Made by a program: the position numbers and the translations under genes | Shown: positions 7,898-16,680 of the stretch, one piece after another | How the letters are laid out: each line of letters starts with the position of its first letter | Numbering within the stretch: the stretch's first letter is position 1 | DNA from: Oligoflexales bacterium | Lineage (GTDB): Bacteria > Bdellovibrionota_B > Oligoflexia > Oligoflexales > RGVZ01 | Assembly (NCBI GenBank): GCA_947494335.1 | Contig: CANLUT010000002.1 | Span: 248,001-312,000 of the forward strand | DNA: 64,000 bases | Reading direction: 5' to 3' | The notes under the pieces: model-generated | What the model was told of the DNA's origin: nothing | What the model saw: only the letters and a program-made list of their open reading frames with translations | Database searches by the model: none

Positions 7898-8887
7898 ATG
7901 ACTCAAATTCGGCATATTCTAAGTGCCTCGCAATTTGATCGTCCGTTCCTTGACCGTATTTATCATCTAACGAATAAAATTCGGCAGTTTGATAAGAGTA
8001 AAGAGGGACTGATGTATCTGCAAAGTCTCCTGCCTCATCAAAGGGCCATGCTGTACTTCACCCAACCCTCAACCCGAACGTTCTTATCATTTCAAAGTGC
8101 CTGCCATATTCTTGGAATAAAAAACTCAGAGATTCGTGACACCTCGACAAGCTCAGAGATGAAGGGTGAATCCATCGAAGATTCTCTGCGCACTTTTAGC
8201 TCATATGTCGATCTCATCATTATGCGATCACCAGTCAGGGGACTGTGTGACCGTATTGCTAATCTTCTTGATCAAAGCGAAAGGCCGGTTCCGATAATTA
8301 ACGCAGGTAGTGGACCCGATGAACACCCGACTCAAGCTTTACTGGATATCTACACCCTGCAACGCAGCTTTAAAGACTTTGGCGGCCTTGAGGGTAAGAC
8401 GATCTGCATGGTTGGTGATCTAAAGCGCGGTCGCACAATTAGAAGCCTCGCTCGCCTATTAACCCTTTTCCCGGGTACCAGGATTATTTTTGCTTCACCC
8501 GAAGCTTTTCGTATTGAAAACGACTTGAGATCTTTTTTGCAGACGTCCAAGTTTGAATTCCTCGAAACAGACCAATTTAGCGATGCGATATATCAAAGTG
8601 ACGCTATCTATATGACGAGGATTCAAGACGAATATGACACCACTGTTGGCGAGTCCTCAAAAGTTGACTCGTCGAAATTTTTCTTGAATGCATCACACCT
8701 GAAACATTTGAAGTCAACGGCAGTCATCATGCATCCACTGCCGCGTCGTAACGAGCTCGATCCCGTCATCGATAAAGATCCGCGCGCAAAATACTGGCGC
8801 CAAGAGCGTAATGGCATGTGGACCAGAGTAGCACTTATGACCACCCTTTTGGGCGTTGATCAAAAAATCTTACTTCCGGAGTTATGA
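7898..8887 (+). CDS. pyrB: Aspartate carbamoyltransferase catalytic subunit
   Basis: Commits carbamoyl phosphate and aspartate to pyrimidine synthesis. The carbamoyl-phosphate motif is S58-T-R-T61 in 'PSTRTFLSF'. 'HPTQALLDIYTL' and 'HPLPRRNELD' are the other ATCase signatures; the latter separates it from ornithine carbamoyltransferase. It is 329 residues, slightly longer than average. ATG 7898 has GGGAGA upstream. The regulatory chain PyrI and dihydroorotase are not nearby. The nitrilase-family gene follows after three bases, so translation is probably coupled. Confidence 0.94.
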   Translation: MTQIRHILSASQFDRPFLDRIYHLTNKIRQFDKSKEGLMYLQSLLPHQRAMLYFTQPSTRTFLSFQSACHILGIKNSEIRDTSTSSEMKGESIEDSLRTFSSYVDLIIMRSPVRGLCDRIANLLDQSERPVPIINAGSGPDEHPTQALLDIYTLQRSFKDFGGLEGKTICMVGDLKRGRTIRSLARLLTLFPGTRIIFASPEAFRIENDLRSFLQTSKFEFLETDQFSDAIYQSDAIYMTRIQDEYDTTVGESSKVDSSKFFLNASHLKHLKSTAVIMHPLPRRNELDPVIDKDPRAKYWRQERNGMWTRVALMTTLLGVDQKILLPEL

Positions 8888-8890
8888 ACT

Positions 8891-9730
8891 GTGAGCACAG
8901 AATCATCAGTAAAAGTTGCTGTTATTAGCGTTACCGCCACACCCGATAAAGAAAGTAACCTTGAAAAGGCATTCCTGCGAGCGAAGGAGGCGGTCAATAG
9001 TGGAGCCAATTGGATCTGCTTGCCGGAGATGTTTGCGTTTCACGGTCCTTACGCCGAGCTCTGGAAAAATGCAGAGTTTGAAGATGGGCCACTCAATCAA
9101 AAGCTGTCTGAATTTGCAAAACGCCACAACGTCGTCATCTTTGCAGGTAGCGTCGGCGAGCGGCCGGAGGGATCAAAGGACGGCAAAGTGTATAACACCC
9201 AGTACGTCTTTGGAAAAGACGGTAACTTGCTGGCAAAGTATCGCAAAACCCACCTATTCAACCTCAAAGATCAAAGCGGCAAGGCTCTCTACTGCGAAAG
9301 TGACGGCTACCTTGCTGGCGATAAGATCGTCACGCTTTCTGTCGATGGCTGGGCTGTCGGTTTAGCCACTTGCTATGACCTACGCTTTCCCGAGATGTTT
9401 AGTGCACTGACTCGATCCAAGCCACTTGATTGTCTCATGATTCCTGCCGCGTTTACGCTACAAACTGGCATGTACCATTGGGAGCTCCTTGTGCGGGCAA
9501 GGGCTGTCGAACATCTCTGTTATGTCGTCGCCGCAAATCAAGTTGGTACCCACAGTCCCGGCAAGCAGAGTTATGGCCACGCTGTCGTCGTGGACCCCTG
9601 GGGGACTGTCATAACTGATACGGGGCACATTCCTGGGTGTTCTCAGGCTGAAATATCGAAGTCCAGGATACAGACATGCAGATCTCAGCTTCCTGCCATT
9701 GACAATAAGCGGCCAGAGATCTATTCCTGA
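8891..9730 (+). CDS. Carbon-nitrogen hydrolase (nitrilase superfamily amidase)
   Basis: A 279-residue single-domain enzyme with the full Glu-Lys-Cys triad: E46 in 'CLPEMFAFHG', K119 in 'YRKTHLF' and C161 in 'ATCYDLRFPEMF'. Length and motif context fit the Nit1/Nit2 branch, which cleaves deaminated glutathione or 2-oxo acid omega-amides. Other amidases of the superfamily cannot be excluded. GTG start at 8891, three bases after pyrB. Placement between pyrB and an RNase Z-like gene gives little functional hint. A metabolite-repair role is an inference. Confidence 0.88.
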   Translation: MSTESSVKVAVISVTATPDKESNLEKAFLRAKEAVNSGANWICLPEMFAFHGPYAELWKNAEFEDGPLNQKLSEFAKRHNVVIFAGSVGERPEGSKDGKVYNTQYVFGKDGNLLAKYRKTHLFNLKDQSGKALYCESDGYLAGDKIVTLSVDGWAVGLATCYDLRFPEMFSALTRSKPLDCLMIPAAFTLQTGMYHWELLVRARAVEHLCYVVAANQVGTHSPGKQSYGHAVVVDPWGTVITDTGHIPGCSQAEISKSRIQTCRSQLPAIDNKRPEIYS

Positions 9731-9736
9731 CCAGCT

Positions 9737-10822
9737 ATGACATCGACTTTTGAGACAACTCTGGTTAATGGTCTCGCCGGAGACCCTGCGGTTTGCGTTT
9801 ACTTCAAGCAAGCCGGCGACAGTCTATTATTTGATGCTGGCAATCTTGAGGCGATGACAAACCGTGAGCTTTTAAAGGTCAAGGTTGTCGCGATCAGTCA
9901 CACACACATGGACCATTTTGTTGGTTTTGATCGACTGATCCGCGTCAACGTACCTCACTTCAGGCGTCTAGAGATCGTGGGACCTGAGGGAATATTAAAA
10001 AACGTTCAAGGTAAGCTGGCAGGCTACACCTGGAATCTTCTGGATCAAGATCAAGTTAGCTTTCTAATTCATGAAGTTAAATATGACGGCTCCATTGAAA
10101 GCTGTGTTCTATCCAATACCAATCAATTTGCTGCCACCGAGGTACAGCGCCTTCCCCCTAAGAGCACAGCCCCGGAGCACGCTGTTTCAATACCGCTTCA
10201 AGGTTCCGTATTTCAGCTAAATGCAGTCTATGTAGACCATGGCATGCCTGTTTTAGCCTACGGTTTATCCATGCCTGCCACCATGGCTGTCATTAAGCAG
10301 GAGCTTCAAGCCAGCGGCTTGCCGCCTGGGGACTGGATCTCGGAAATTCAGAAAAAAGCCACTCAAGGCGTTCTTGAAGGAAGTATCACCATTGCAGGGC
10401 AGATTTATTCGATCACCGAGCTTGCACAAAAACTTCTTCAAAAGCGTCCTGGAGAAAGACTGGTCTACGTAACAGATATGATTTTTAGTCAGCGAAATTT
10501 GAGTCAGCTCATGAAACTTGCTGACGTTCCCCCTGATGTTCTAGTATGTGAAGCCAACTACCGAAGAGAGCATCGAGACCGAGCATTTAGCAAATTTCAT
10601 CTGACAACCACCCAAGCAGCATTCACTGCAGCACTTTTAAGAGCAAAGCGTTTACAAATTTTCCATATTTCCAATGTTTATGGCGGAGATGTCGAAACAA
10701 GCATTAAGGAATCTGACGAAACACTAAGCCAGCTGGCGGGTCTTGACGCCAAAGGCGTACTTGCAGAGGCCTCGAAGGAATTCGTATGTTCTTCACAATC
10801 TGCTGGAAGTATAGAGACTTAA
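9737..10822 (+). CDS. RNase Z-like metallo-beta-lactamase-fold protein
   Basis: A 361-residue MBL-fold protein. The metal motif 'SHTHMDHFVGFDRL' (HxHxDH, about 54-67) is intact. The second-metal aspartate is in 'VYVTDMIF' (about 246), and a C-terminal His lies in 'HISNVYGG' (about 314). 'KFHLTTTQAAFTA' resembles the RNase Z 'HSTAAQAA' motif. RNase Z matures tRNA 3' ends or trims RNA. This protein is longer than short-form RNase Z (about 300), so 'RNase Z-like' is safer than rnz. It begins six bases after the amidase gene. Confidence 0.82.
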   Translation: MTSTFETTLVNGLAGDPAVCVYFKQAGDSLLFDAGNLEAMTNRELLKVKVVAISHTHMDHFVGFDRLIRVNVPHFRRLEIVGPEGILKNVQGKLAGYTWNLLDQDQVSFLIHEVKYDGSIESCVLSNTNQFAATEVQRLPPKSTAPEHAVSIPLQGSVFQLNAVYVDHGMPVLAYGLSMPATMAVIKQELQASGLPPGDWISEIQKKATQGVLEGSITIAGQIYSITELAQKLLQKRPGERLVYVTDMIFSQRNLSQLMKLADVPPDVLVCEANYRREHRDRAFSKFHLTTTQAAFTAALLRAKRLQIFHISNVYGGDVETSIKESDETLSQLAGLDAKGVLAEASKEFVCSSQSAGSIET

Positions 10823-10970
10823 ATCATTTTCATTTTTTGAAATTTACTCCGACCCCCTAAACATTACCTGGTGGATGCCGAAAGACACACACCTGGGGAA
10901 CGGTTGCTAAATCCTTGGCGAGCGCCTCAGAGGTGATAGAACTCCCCCAAAAGGCAGAAAGTCGGTACAA
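10823..10970 (+). other. Structured leader before the coiled-coil gene
   Basis: A 148-base gap without a coding frame. GGGG at 10898-10901 can pair with CCCC near 10943-10947. Inside are a GGCG/CGCC hairpin (about 10917-10926) and ACCTGG repeated near 10866 and 10893. It does not match a riboswitch class I know. It could be a leader or a small RNA. Confidence 0.35.
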
Positions 10971-11249
10971 ATGAGCGTCAAATTAGAACACCTCGAAAGA
11001 ACCATCTTGGAACTCGGAGCAGAAGTATTCCAGATTAAGCATCGCCTTGATGAAGTCGAGAAGGCCAACAGTCAGTATCAGCAGATTTTTTCCAGCCTGA
11101 AAAAGCTCTTAGACGAAAAAGGCATCGTGTCCGTGGACGATTTCGAAGAGGTCGTCGATCTCGATAAGATTCTAAAGGTTCAATCTTCAGGCCAAAACTC
11201 GGAACTGATGAACATCTTAAGTGACGATCTGAAGAAAGTTGTAAACTGA
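10971..11249 (+). CDS. Small coiled-coil protein of unknown function
   Basis: A 92-residue soluble protein. Heptad-like charged helix covers about residues 4-50 ('HLERTILELGAEVFQIKHRL' and onward), then an acidic stretch 'SVDDFEEVVDLDKIL'. No signal peptide, cysteine or known motif is visible. It has its own 148-base leader and is followed within 25 bases by a strong terminator, so it appears to be a short stand-alone transcript or the end of the purM run. AAAGGCAGAAAG upstream offers only a weak ribosome site. Coding is supported by the clean amphipathic pattern. Confidence 0.7.
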   Translation: MSVKLEHLERTILELGAEVFQIKHRLDEVEKANSQYQQIFSSLKKLLDEKGIVSVDDFEEVVDLDKILKVQSSGQNSELMNILSDDLKKVVN

Positions 11250-11265
11250 ACAAGATAAGAACACT

Positions 11266-11293
11266 AAAAAAGCCCGCCGATGGCGGGCTTTTT
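11266..11293 (+). terminator. Bidirectional intrinsic terminator
   Basis: A-run, GCCCGCC (11272-11278), loop GAT, GGCGGGC (11282-11288), then TTTTT. It serves the small coiled-coil gene on plus and the sigma-54 activator on minus. Confidence 0.92.
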
Positions 11294-11301
11294 ATTTGTG
11301 T

Positions 11302-12864
11302 CTACTCGCCGCCGGCCTTATCTAGGCCGTACTTTGAGATTTTGGAAATGAGGCTTGCACGACTCATTCCAAGCTCTTTAGCCAACCGTGAACGGTTATA
11401 GCGATGTTTGACAAGCCCATCGGAAATCATCTGCTTCTCAACTTCTTCCATGGTTCCTTTTAGGCTACCAGCAAACTTGATCTGAGACCCGGAAGATTTA
11501 ACAGTGTTTGTAATGCGCGGAGATAAAAACTCAGGGGTGATTTCCTTTTCGTCTCCCGCTAAGACACAAAGCCGTTCAACCTCATTTTCAAGTTCACGTA
11601 CGTTACCTGGCCAGTCGTAGTTCATAATCACTTCCATACAGTCAGAGGCGATCACCTTTGGCGGTTTGTTGGAATGCTTGGCATAAGCCACCAGAAAATG
11701 ATCTGTCAAAAGCTTGATGTCGTCTTTACGCTCGCGTAGCGGCGGAACCGTCACATTGATCACATTCAAGCGATAGTAAAGGTCTTCACGAAAGGTTCCG
11801 TCTTTTACCATCTTGGCAAGATCTCTGTTGGTCGCTGCAACAACCCTTACATTGGATTTACGAACTTGGCTGCTACCTACCGGAGAGAATGTCCCATCTT
11901 GGAGAACGCGTAGTAATTTCACCTGCATGGCCATACTCGTTTCACCGAGTTCGTCCATAAAAAGTGTCCCACCATCAGCTTCTTCAAATAATCCTTTTTT
12001 ATCCTTCACAGCACCAGTAAAGGAACCTTTGACATGCCCAAACAACTCGCTTTCAAGTAGATTTTCGTTGAATGCGCCGCAGTTAACAGGAATAAATCGA
12101 TTTTTCTTTCGCGGGCTATTGAAGTGGACGGCCTTAGCAATGAGCTCCTTACCCGTTCCATTTTCGCCTTGAACCAAAACCGTTGCATCACTTGCAGCAA
12201 CACGCTCAAGAAGCCGGTAAAGATTCTGCATTGGAGCAGATTTGCCAATCATATTGTGGAAACCGTAACGGTTTGAGAGCTGACTTCTTAGTTCATTTAC
12301 AGTTTCTTCCTGGTCGTTAATAGTTTTATGTGTCATGACGATTTCTTCGACCACAAGATTCACTAGCTCCGTTAAATAATCCAAATCCTTCGCGGACAAT
12401 ACGGGAAGCGCAGCAACCCAGTCTTGAATTTCAGCCCTCTTTTCGGGAAATGCTCGATCCATGTATTGTTTGATTGCAATTTTTTGCTGAGCCGCCGACT
12501 CTTCAATGACAAAGCCGTCACCAAACACGGTTCCAACAAATTGGCCATTGACACGAATGGGTACAGATACGGTCGAAAAGCCAGAGTGACATGATGAAAC
12601 TTTGAATCCTTTTGAGTTTGTCAAAGATGCCGTGGTCGAGCGTGCCGTTCCGCGGCAACCTTCAAAGCCCTTGCTGTTTTCTGTGATGGCTTTGCAGATG
12701 GGATTGAGCGGGTTAAAAAACTTGCCCTCAGGGACACCCCGCAGCAAGCCCTTCTGATCGGTAAAGTTGAGCTGAATCTTCCACCATTTACCCACGATTT
12801 CGCGAAGCTTGCGAATGACGTGGATCTTGTCGAACTCATCCCATCTTACATGCTGCTCAACCAT
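11302..12864 (-). CDS. Sigma-54-dependent activator with N-terminal PocR-type sensor
   Basis: A 520-residue enhancer-binding protein. A PocR-like ligand domain spans about 15-165, with cysteines in 'NPICKAI', 'FEGCRG' and 'SSCHSGF'. A short linker helix leads to the AAA+ domain: Walker A 'GENGTGKE' near 232, sigma-54 loop 'GSFTGA' near 280 and Walker B 'GGTLFMDELGE'. The C-terminus is a Fis-type HTH ('NRSRLAKELGMSRASLISKI'). There is no receiver domain, so a ligand or redox state would be sensed directly. ATG 12864 is preferred (GGGAG upstream); GTG 12909 and ATG 12897 are possible. A near-consensus sigma-28 promoter drives it. Confidence 0.92.
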   Translation of the reverse strand: MVEQHVRWDEFDKIHVIRKLREIVGKWWKIQLNFTDQKGLLRGVPEGKFFNPLNPICKAITENSKGFEGCRGTARSTTASLTNSKGFKVSSCHSGFSTVSVPIRVNGQFVGTVFGDGFVIEESAAQQKIAIKQYMDRAFPEKRAEIQDWVAALPVLSAKDLDYLTELVNLVVEEIVMTHKTINDQEETVNELRSQLSNRYGFHNMIGKSAPMQNLYRLLERVAASDATVLVQGENGTGKELIAKAVHFNSPRKKNRFIPVNCGAFNENLLESELFGHVKGSFTGAVKDKKGLFEEADGGTLFMDELGETSMAMQVKLLRVLQDGTFSPVGSSQVRKSNVRVVAATNRDLAKMVKDGTFREDLYYRLNVINVTVPPLRERKDDIKLLTDHFLVAYAKHSNKPPKVIASDCMEVIMNYDWPGNVRELENEVERLCVLAGDEKEITPEFLSPRITNTVKSSGSQIKFAGSLKGTMEEVEKQMISDGLVKHRYNRSRLAKELGMSRASLISKISKYGLDKAGGE

Positions 12865-12930
12865 GATGACACTCCCTACGTTTGCTGCACTGATCATACA
12901 AACTGTCACTTCCTTCGACAGACTGTAGGG

Positions 12931-12958
12931 ATATCGGCGTTAGTGCAAAAAAACTTTA
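12931..12958 (-). promoter_or_regulatory. Near-consensus sigma-28 promoter of the sigma-54 activator
   Basis: On minus TAAAGTTT (12958-12951), a 12-base spacer and GCCGATAT (12938-12931). Both boxes match the FliA consensus almost exactly; the spacer is one base longer than the usual 11. The transcript would begin near 12924, about 60 bases before the ATG at 12864. Confidence 0.75.
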
Positions 12959-13071
12959 CACCAATAAAATAGTATTATTTTCAGTTGGTTATATTCTATT
13001 TTGTAAAACTGGCGACAGCGTCAAACAAATGACAGCGCTTAGATGAACCCTTCTAGGCTTGGTAAAGGAGA

Positions 13072-13737
13072 CTAAACTCCTTCAACAATTTTCATGGATG
13101 ACGGCACCTCAAATGAAGTGCCTGGCATGTCCTCGGACGAAGGATTTGAAAAAATAAATTCCGAGGTGTTTTTATTTGCAAATGACATTTTCAAAGAGCG
13201 CACATAGTAGTTTTTGTTATCTATATTAATATTGATGACCGACACGGCTCCAGGCTGCTTCGGGTTCAAAGTCAGAATAAGATCCTTATTTAGGCGCGCT
13301 GATTTAACAATTTGGTAGCGCTTTAGCAGTGAGTCAAAATCCATGACAAAATCGATGACCTCTTTGATCTCAGAGGTTCGCTCACCTTGAGTCGAAAACC
13401 TGGTTGCGGCCTTGTCTGTTGGCTTAAAACTGTACAAATTTTTTCCATCAAAAATTAGAATATCAGCCTGAGGCTTTTCAATTTCCCATCTAAATCTTGC
13501 TGGCTTTGCAAAAAGTGCTTTTCCAGATGACTTCGATGGCTTCTTAGGACGAAGTGCGCTTGTACGTAGCTGTAAAAAATCTACCCGTAAGTTTTTCCTT
13601 GAGCTTAATTTAGTTTGAACTTCGCGGAGCTCTTCCGTACTCAGAGCCTCTTCTACAAAATTTTCCGCTGCAGCGGCCTCAACTAAATACGACGCAGAAA
13701 AAAAACTAATTATGACTCTGAAGATAATGCTGTTCAT
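13072..13737 (-). CDS. lolA: Outer-membrane lipoprotein carrier protein LolA
   Basis: Periplasmic chaperone that moves lipoproteins from LolCDE to the outer membrane. The 221-residue protein has a signal peptide ending around 'VEAAAAENF' (residues 18-26). The diagnostic LolA block follows: 'DFLQLRTSALRP', 'KPARFRWEIEKPQADILIFD' and 'GKNLYSFKP' (about 53-105). It is divergent from fadD with a 92-base spacer containing GTGCGCAC at 13758-13765. No LolB is seen here. The upstream neighbour on the same strand is the sigma-54 activator, 207 bases downstream, so it is probably transcribed alone. Confidence 0.9.
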   Translation of the reverse strand: MNSIIFRVIISFFSASYLVEAAAAENFVEEALSTEELREVQTKLSSRKNLRVDFLQLRTSALRPKKPSKSSGKALFAKPARFRWEIEKPQADILIFDGKNLYSFKPTDKAATRFSTQGERTSEIKEVIDFVMDFDSLLKRYQIVKSARLNKDLILTLNPKQPGAVSVININIDNKNYYVRSLKMSFANKNTSEFIFSNPSSEDMPGTSFEVPSSMKIVEGV

Positions 13738-13829
13738 GTAAATTATACCTCAAGGCTGTGCGCACCTATTTTACAGAGGAATTCTATTGTAAGCTAAAAT
13801 GCAACCTACGGCACGAGGATTTTACACCA

Positions 13830-15485
13830 ATGGAACGTATTTGGCTAAAGAACTACTCTCCAGCAGTCCATCCCGACATTAATTTTAGTGATCTCAAATC
13901 AGTATCTCAGTTACTTGATCGCGCCTTTACTAAATACTCGCGCCTGCCAGCTGCAAGTTGCATGGATACAACCATGACCTACGGTGAATTAGCTCTGACC
14001 GTTACTCGATTTGCAAGCTTTCTGCAAAATGGATTGGGAATCATAAAAGGCGACCGCATCGCCATCATGCTTCCGAACACTTTACAGTTTTTAATTGCTG
14101 AACTGGCCGCTCTAAAATTAGGGGCGGTCTGTGTTAATACAAATCCACTTTACACCCCACGCGAAATGAAGCACCAGTTTGTTGATAGCGGGGCCAGAGC
14201 TATAGTCATTTTGGATCTTTTCACTGACAAACTCGAAGAAATTCTCAAAGATACGCCGCTTGAACACGTCATAGTCACATCAATTGGTGATCAACTGCCG
14301 CTATGGAAAGGCTTTGCTGTATCTTCGTTTATGAGACTTAAGGGACTCATCCCTCAGCCGAAAATGTCCATGATCCGCTTAAAGGACGCTTTATCAAAAG
14401 GAGATCCAAAGCAGCTCGTCTTGCCCGACTTGTCTTTGGATGACTTGGCAATACTACAATATACAGGTGGCACCACGGGTGTTTCCAAAGGCGCAATGCT
14501 GACTCAACGCAATGTTCTCGCCAATATGTTACAAATCCAAGAGGTCACCAAGGATGTCTTAGAACCCGGTACTGAAACGGTGTTAACGGCACTACCTCTT
14601 TATCATATCTTTGCGTTAACTGTAAATTTCCTGGCATTTTTTGCTAATGGCCAGCACATGATTTTAGTTCCTAAACCTATCCCTATTGAAAACACCGTTT
14701 CTTTGTTCAGGAAGTACCGCATTAGCGTCATGACTGGAGTGAATACTCTTTTTAATTCGCTTAACAACAGTAAAACCTTTCAGACGACCGCGCCCAGGAC
14801 CCTAAAAGTCGTAGTCGCTGGTGGCATGGCTCTGCAAGAAAGCGTGAGTCGAGCTTTTCAGGCCATCACCGGAACACGCATAACTGAAGGCTTTGGCTTG
14901 ACCGAGGCCTCTCCAGTTACTCACGTAAACCCATTATCTCCCAGTAATCCTGTAGGCTCTATTGGCATACCGTTGCCTTCAACGTTTGCAAAAGTTGTCG
15001 GTGACGATGGTCGCGACCTTCTACCTGGTGAGACTGGCGAATTAGTGGTGAGGGGACCTCAGGTTATGAAAGGTTATTGGAAGCACGACGACGAGACAGC
15101 TAAGACCTTGCGAGATGGTTGGCTATTTACCGGCGATATAGCTCGTATGAATGAAGATGGATTTTTTTTCATTGTCGATCGCAAAAAGGACATGATCCTT
15201 GTAAGCGGATTTAACGTTTATCCCAATGAGGTTGAGGACGTTTTAGCAGGCCACCCGAAAGTTTTGGAGGCCGCTGTGGTTGGAGTCCCGGATAAGACAA
15301 GCGGCGAGGCTGTCAAGGCTTTTGTTGTTGCAAAAGATAAGTCTTTGACCCTTGAGGAGCTTAGGGCCTACTGCAAAGAAAATCTAACTGGTTATAAAAT
15401 TCCACGTCATTTCGAGTTTCGAGACCAGCTGCCCAAGTCTAACATAGGGAAAATTCTAAGGCGCGAACTACGAGACGAGCGCTAA
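13830..15485 (+). CDS. fadD: Long-chain-fatty-acid-CoA ligase
   Basis: Activates free fatty acids to acyl-CoA with ATP for beta-oxidation or lipid synthesis. ATG 13830 is chosen because the N-terminus 'MERIWLKNYSPAVHPDINF' aligns with that of FadD; an upstream in-frame ATG at 13758 would add 24 unrelated residues. From 13830 it is 551 residues. The AMP-binding P-loop is 'YTGGTTGVSKGAMLT' (about 211-225). 'GFGLTEASPV', 'GWLFTGDIARMNEDG' and 'DRKKDMILVSGFNVYP' are the A5, A7 and A8 core motifs. The catalytic lysine is in 'KSNIGKILRREL'. Confidence 0.94.
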   Translation: MERIWLKNYSPAVHPDINFSDLKSVSQLLDRAFTKYSRLPAASCMDTTMTYGELALTVTRFASFLQNGLGIIKGDRIAIMLPNTLQFLIAELAALKLGAVCVNTNPLYTPREMKHQFVDSGARAIVILDLFTDKLEEILKDTPLEHVIVTSIGDQLPLWKGFAVSSFMRLKGLIPQPKMSMIRLKDALSKGDPKQLVLPDLSLDDLAILQYTGGTTGVSKGAMLTQRNVLANMLQIQEVTKDVLEPGTETVLTALPLYHIFALTVNFLAFFANGQHMILVPKPIPIENTVSLFRKYRISVMTGVNTLFNSLNNSKTFQTTAPRTLKVVVAGGMALQESVSRAFQAITGTRITEGFGLTEASPVTHVNPLSPSNPVGSIGIPLPSTFAKVVGDDGRDLLPGETGELVVRGPQVMKGYWKHDDETAKTLRDGWLFTGDIARMNEDGFFFIVDRKKDMILVSGFNVYPNEVEDVLAGHPKVLEAAVVGVPDKTSGEAVKAFVVAKDKSLTLEELRAYCKENLTGYKIPRHFEFRDQLPKSNIGKILRRELRDER

Positions 15486-15586
15486 AGCCTAGTTAACAGC
15501 CGCTCCATTTGCACACCCATCAAGGTGTCGTTGCCTTAAAATTAATGGACCACAAACCGGGAGACCTTGTGCTAAACTTCCGGTAA

Positions 15587-16183
15587 ATGAAAACTACAGA
15601 TTTTCGTACATTGTTGCCTATGGAAGGGCCTTTGGCATGCGCTTTCATGACGCTTTTGGGCTCACTGCTCTTGACTAGTCATGCACTGGCCGCAGCCCTT
15701 CGTCCAAGTATTGTGACAGGACTGATGCAGCAACCTTCGTCGCAGTATTATCATGCTGTGTACGGTGGGCAGGTGGATATCGCGCGCAAAGACGACATTG
15801 CCTATATGCGACTGCAGTATCTTGAACGCCCTGCATTTCAAAGTTCTGGATTTGTTGACCAGGATTTTTCTTCAGCAGTCTTTTTTGGAAAAAGTGTTTA
15901 CAAAAAAGGATCCCTCGGGCTCGGAGCCCTCATTGGAGCTGGCTATAACTGGGGGTATATCAAAGAGACTAATGTCGAAAATCCCATCCGCGAGGCCTAC
16001 CGAATGCCCGGCGTTGGGACTGGTATTGAAGGCCGATGGTCCACAAAAAAGGTGGATCTGCGCTTTTCTTATCAAACGATTATCTGCCAAAATGATCGCG
16101 ATCTTTTCAATTACTATGTGGCCTGGCCTTTTAGTTGGTTTCTTCTGTCAGCGTCCACTCCTATCGAACTTGGAGGACGCTGA
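15587..16183 (+). CDS. Exported envelope protein, probable small outer-membrane protein (1 of 3 in operon)
   Basis: A 198-residue protein I do not recognise. A long N-terminal signal region (hydrophobic about 15-36, ending 'SHALAAALRP') is followed by alternating polar/aromatic stretches ('IAYMRLQYLERP', 'VDLRFSYQTI', 'YYVAWPFSWFLLSAST') that look like transmembrane beta-strands. No ribosome site is clear; ATG 15620 is an alternative. Its TGA overlaps the next ATG (TGATG), so the two genes are translationally coupled. This and the following two genes form a compact operon with a matrixin. Confidence 0.65.
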   Translation: MKTTDFRTLLPMEGPLACAFMTLLGSLLLTSHALAAALRPSIVTGLMQQPSSQYYHAVYGGQVDIARKDDIAYMRLQYLERPAFQSSGFVDQDFSSAVFFGKSVYKKGSLGLGALIGAGYNWGYIKETNVENPIREAYRMPGVGTGIEGRWSTKKVDLRFSYQTIICQNDRDLFNYYVAWPFSWFLLSASTPIELGGR

Positions 16184-16680
16184 TGCCAAGAGTCCTCAAA
16201 GCATTTATTTTTTTTATTTTCCTTGCTCTGCCCGAATGGGCAATGGCTGCAAATAGAAATGATATCTACACAATAACGGGTCAGGCCTTAGCATTAGCCC
16301 CAAACGCTGGCGGCCAAAAAGCGTACCGTCTCGAACTTCATCGGCGTGGTCACGCACTTTACGGTTTTAACAATCGATCACTTCTTGTTGAGAACACCAC
16401 ACTGTTTGGTGTCGGTTATGACTACAGACTTCCAGTCTGTGATGAATCCTGCTTTTGGCAGTTTTTTGTTCAAATTGGTGGCGGGCTTACGAATGCAGGC
16501 GGATTTGCTGAAGTGGCCTGGGGTACTATGATTCCGCTGCTGCCGCTCTGGCTCCCGATTCCATCGCCGCGATTTATACCAATGCTACGAGTTGATATTA
16601 CGTCACAATTCTTTGCAACCACTGAACGCGTTATCACATGGAGCTATCCGCTATGGATTGGTTTGTCTTTTGCATTTTAA
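16183..16680 (+). CDS. Exported envelope protein (2 of 3 in operon)
   Basis: A 165-residue protein starting at ATG 16183, with TTGGAGGA nine bases upstream. The signal peptide is 'MPRVLKAFIFFIFLALPEWA' with cleavage after 'AMA'. The rest is rich in glycine and aromatic residues and ends in Phe ('WIGLSFAF'), as many outer-membrane beta-barrels do. It also has two nearby cysteines (CDESC). It overlaps the matrixin gene by 28 bases. A small barrel is the best guess; no named family is recognised. Confidence 0.7.
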   Translation: MPRVLKAFIFFIFLALPEWAMAANRNDIYTITGQALALAPNAGGQKAYRLELHRRGHALYGFNNRSLLVENTTLFGVGYDYRLPVCDESCFWQFFVQIGGGLTNAGGFAEVAWGTMIPLLPLWLPIPSPRFIPMLRVDITSQFFATTERVITWSYPLWIGLSFAF

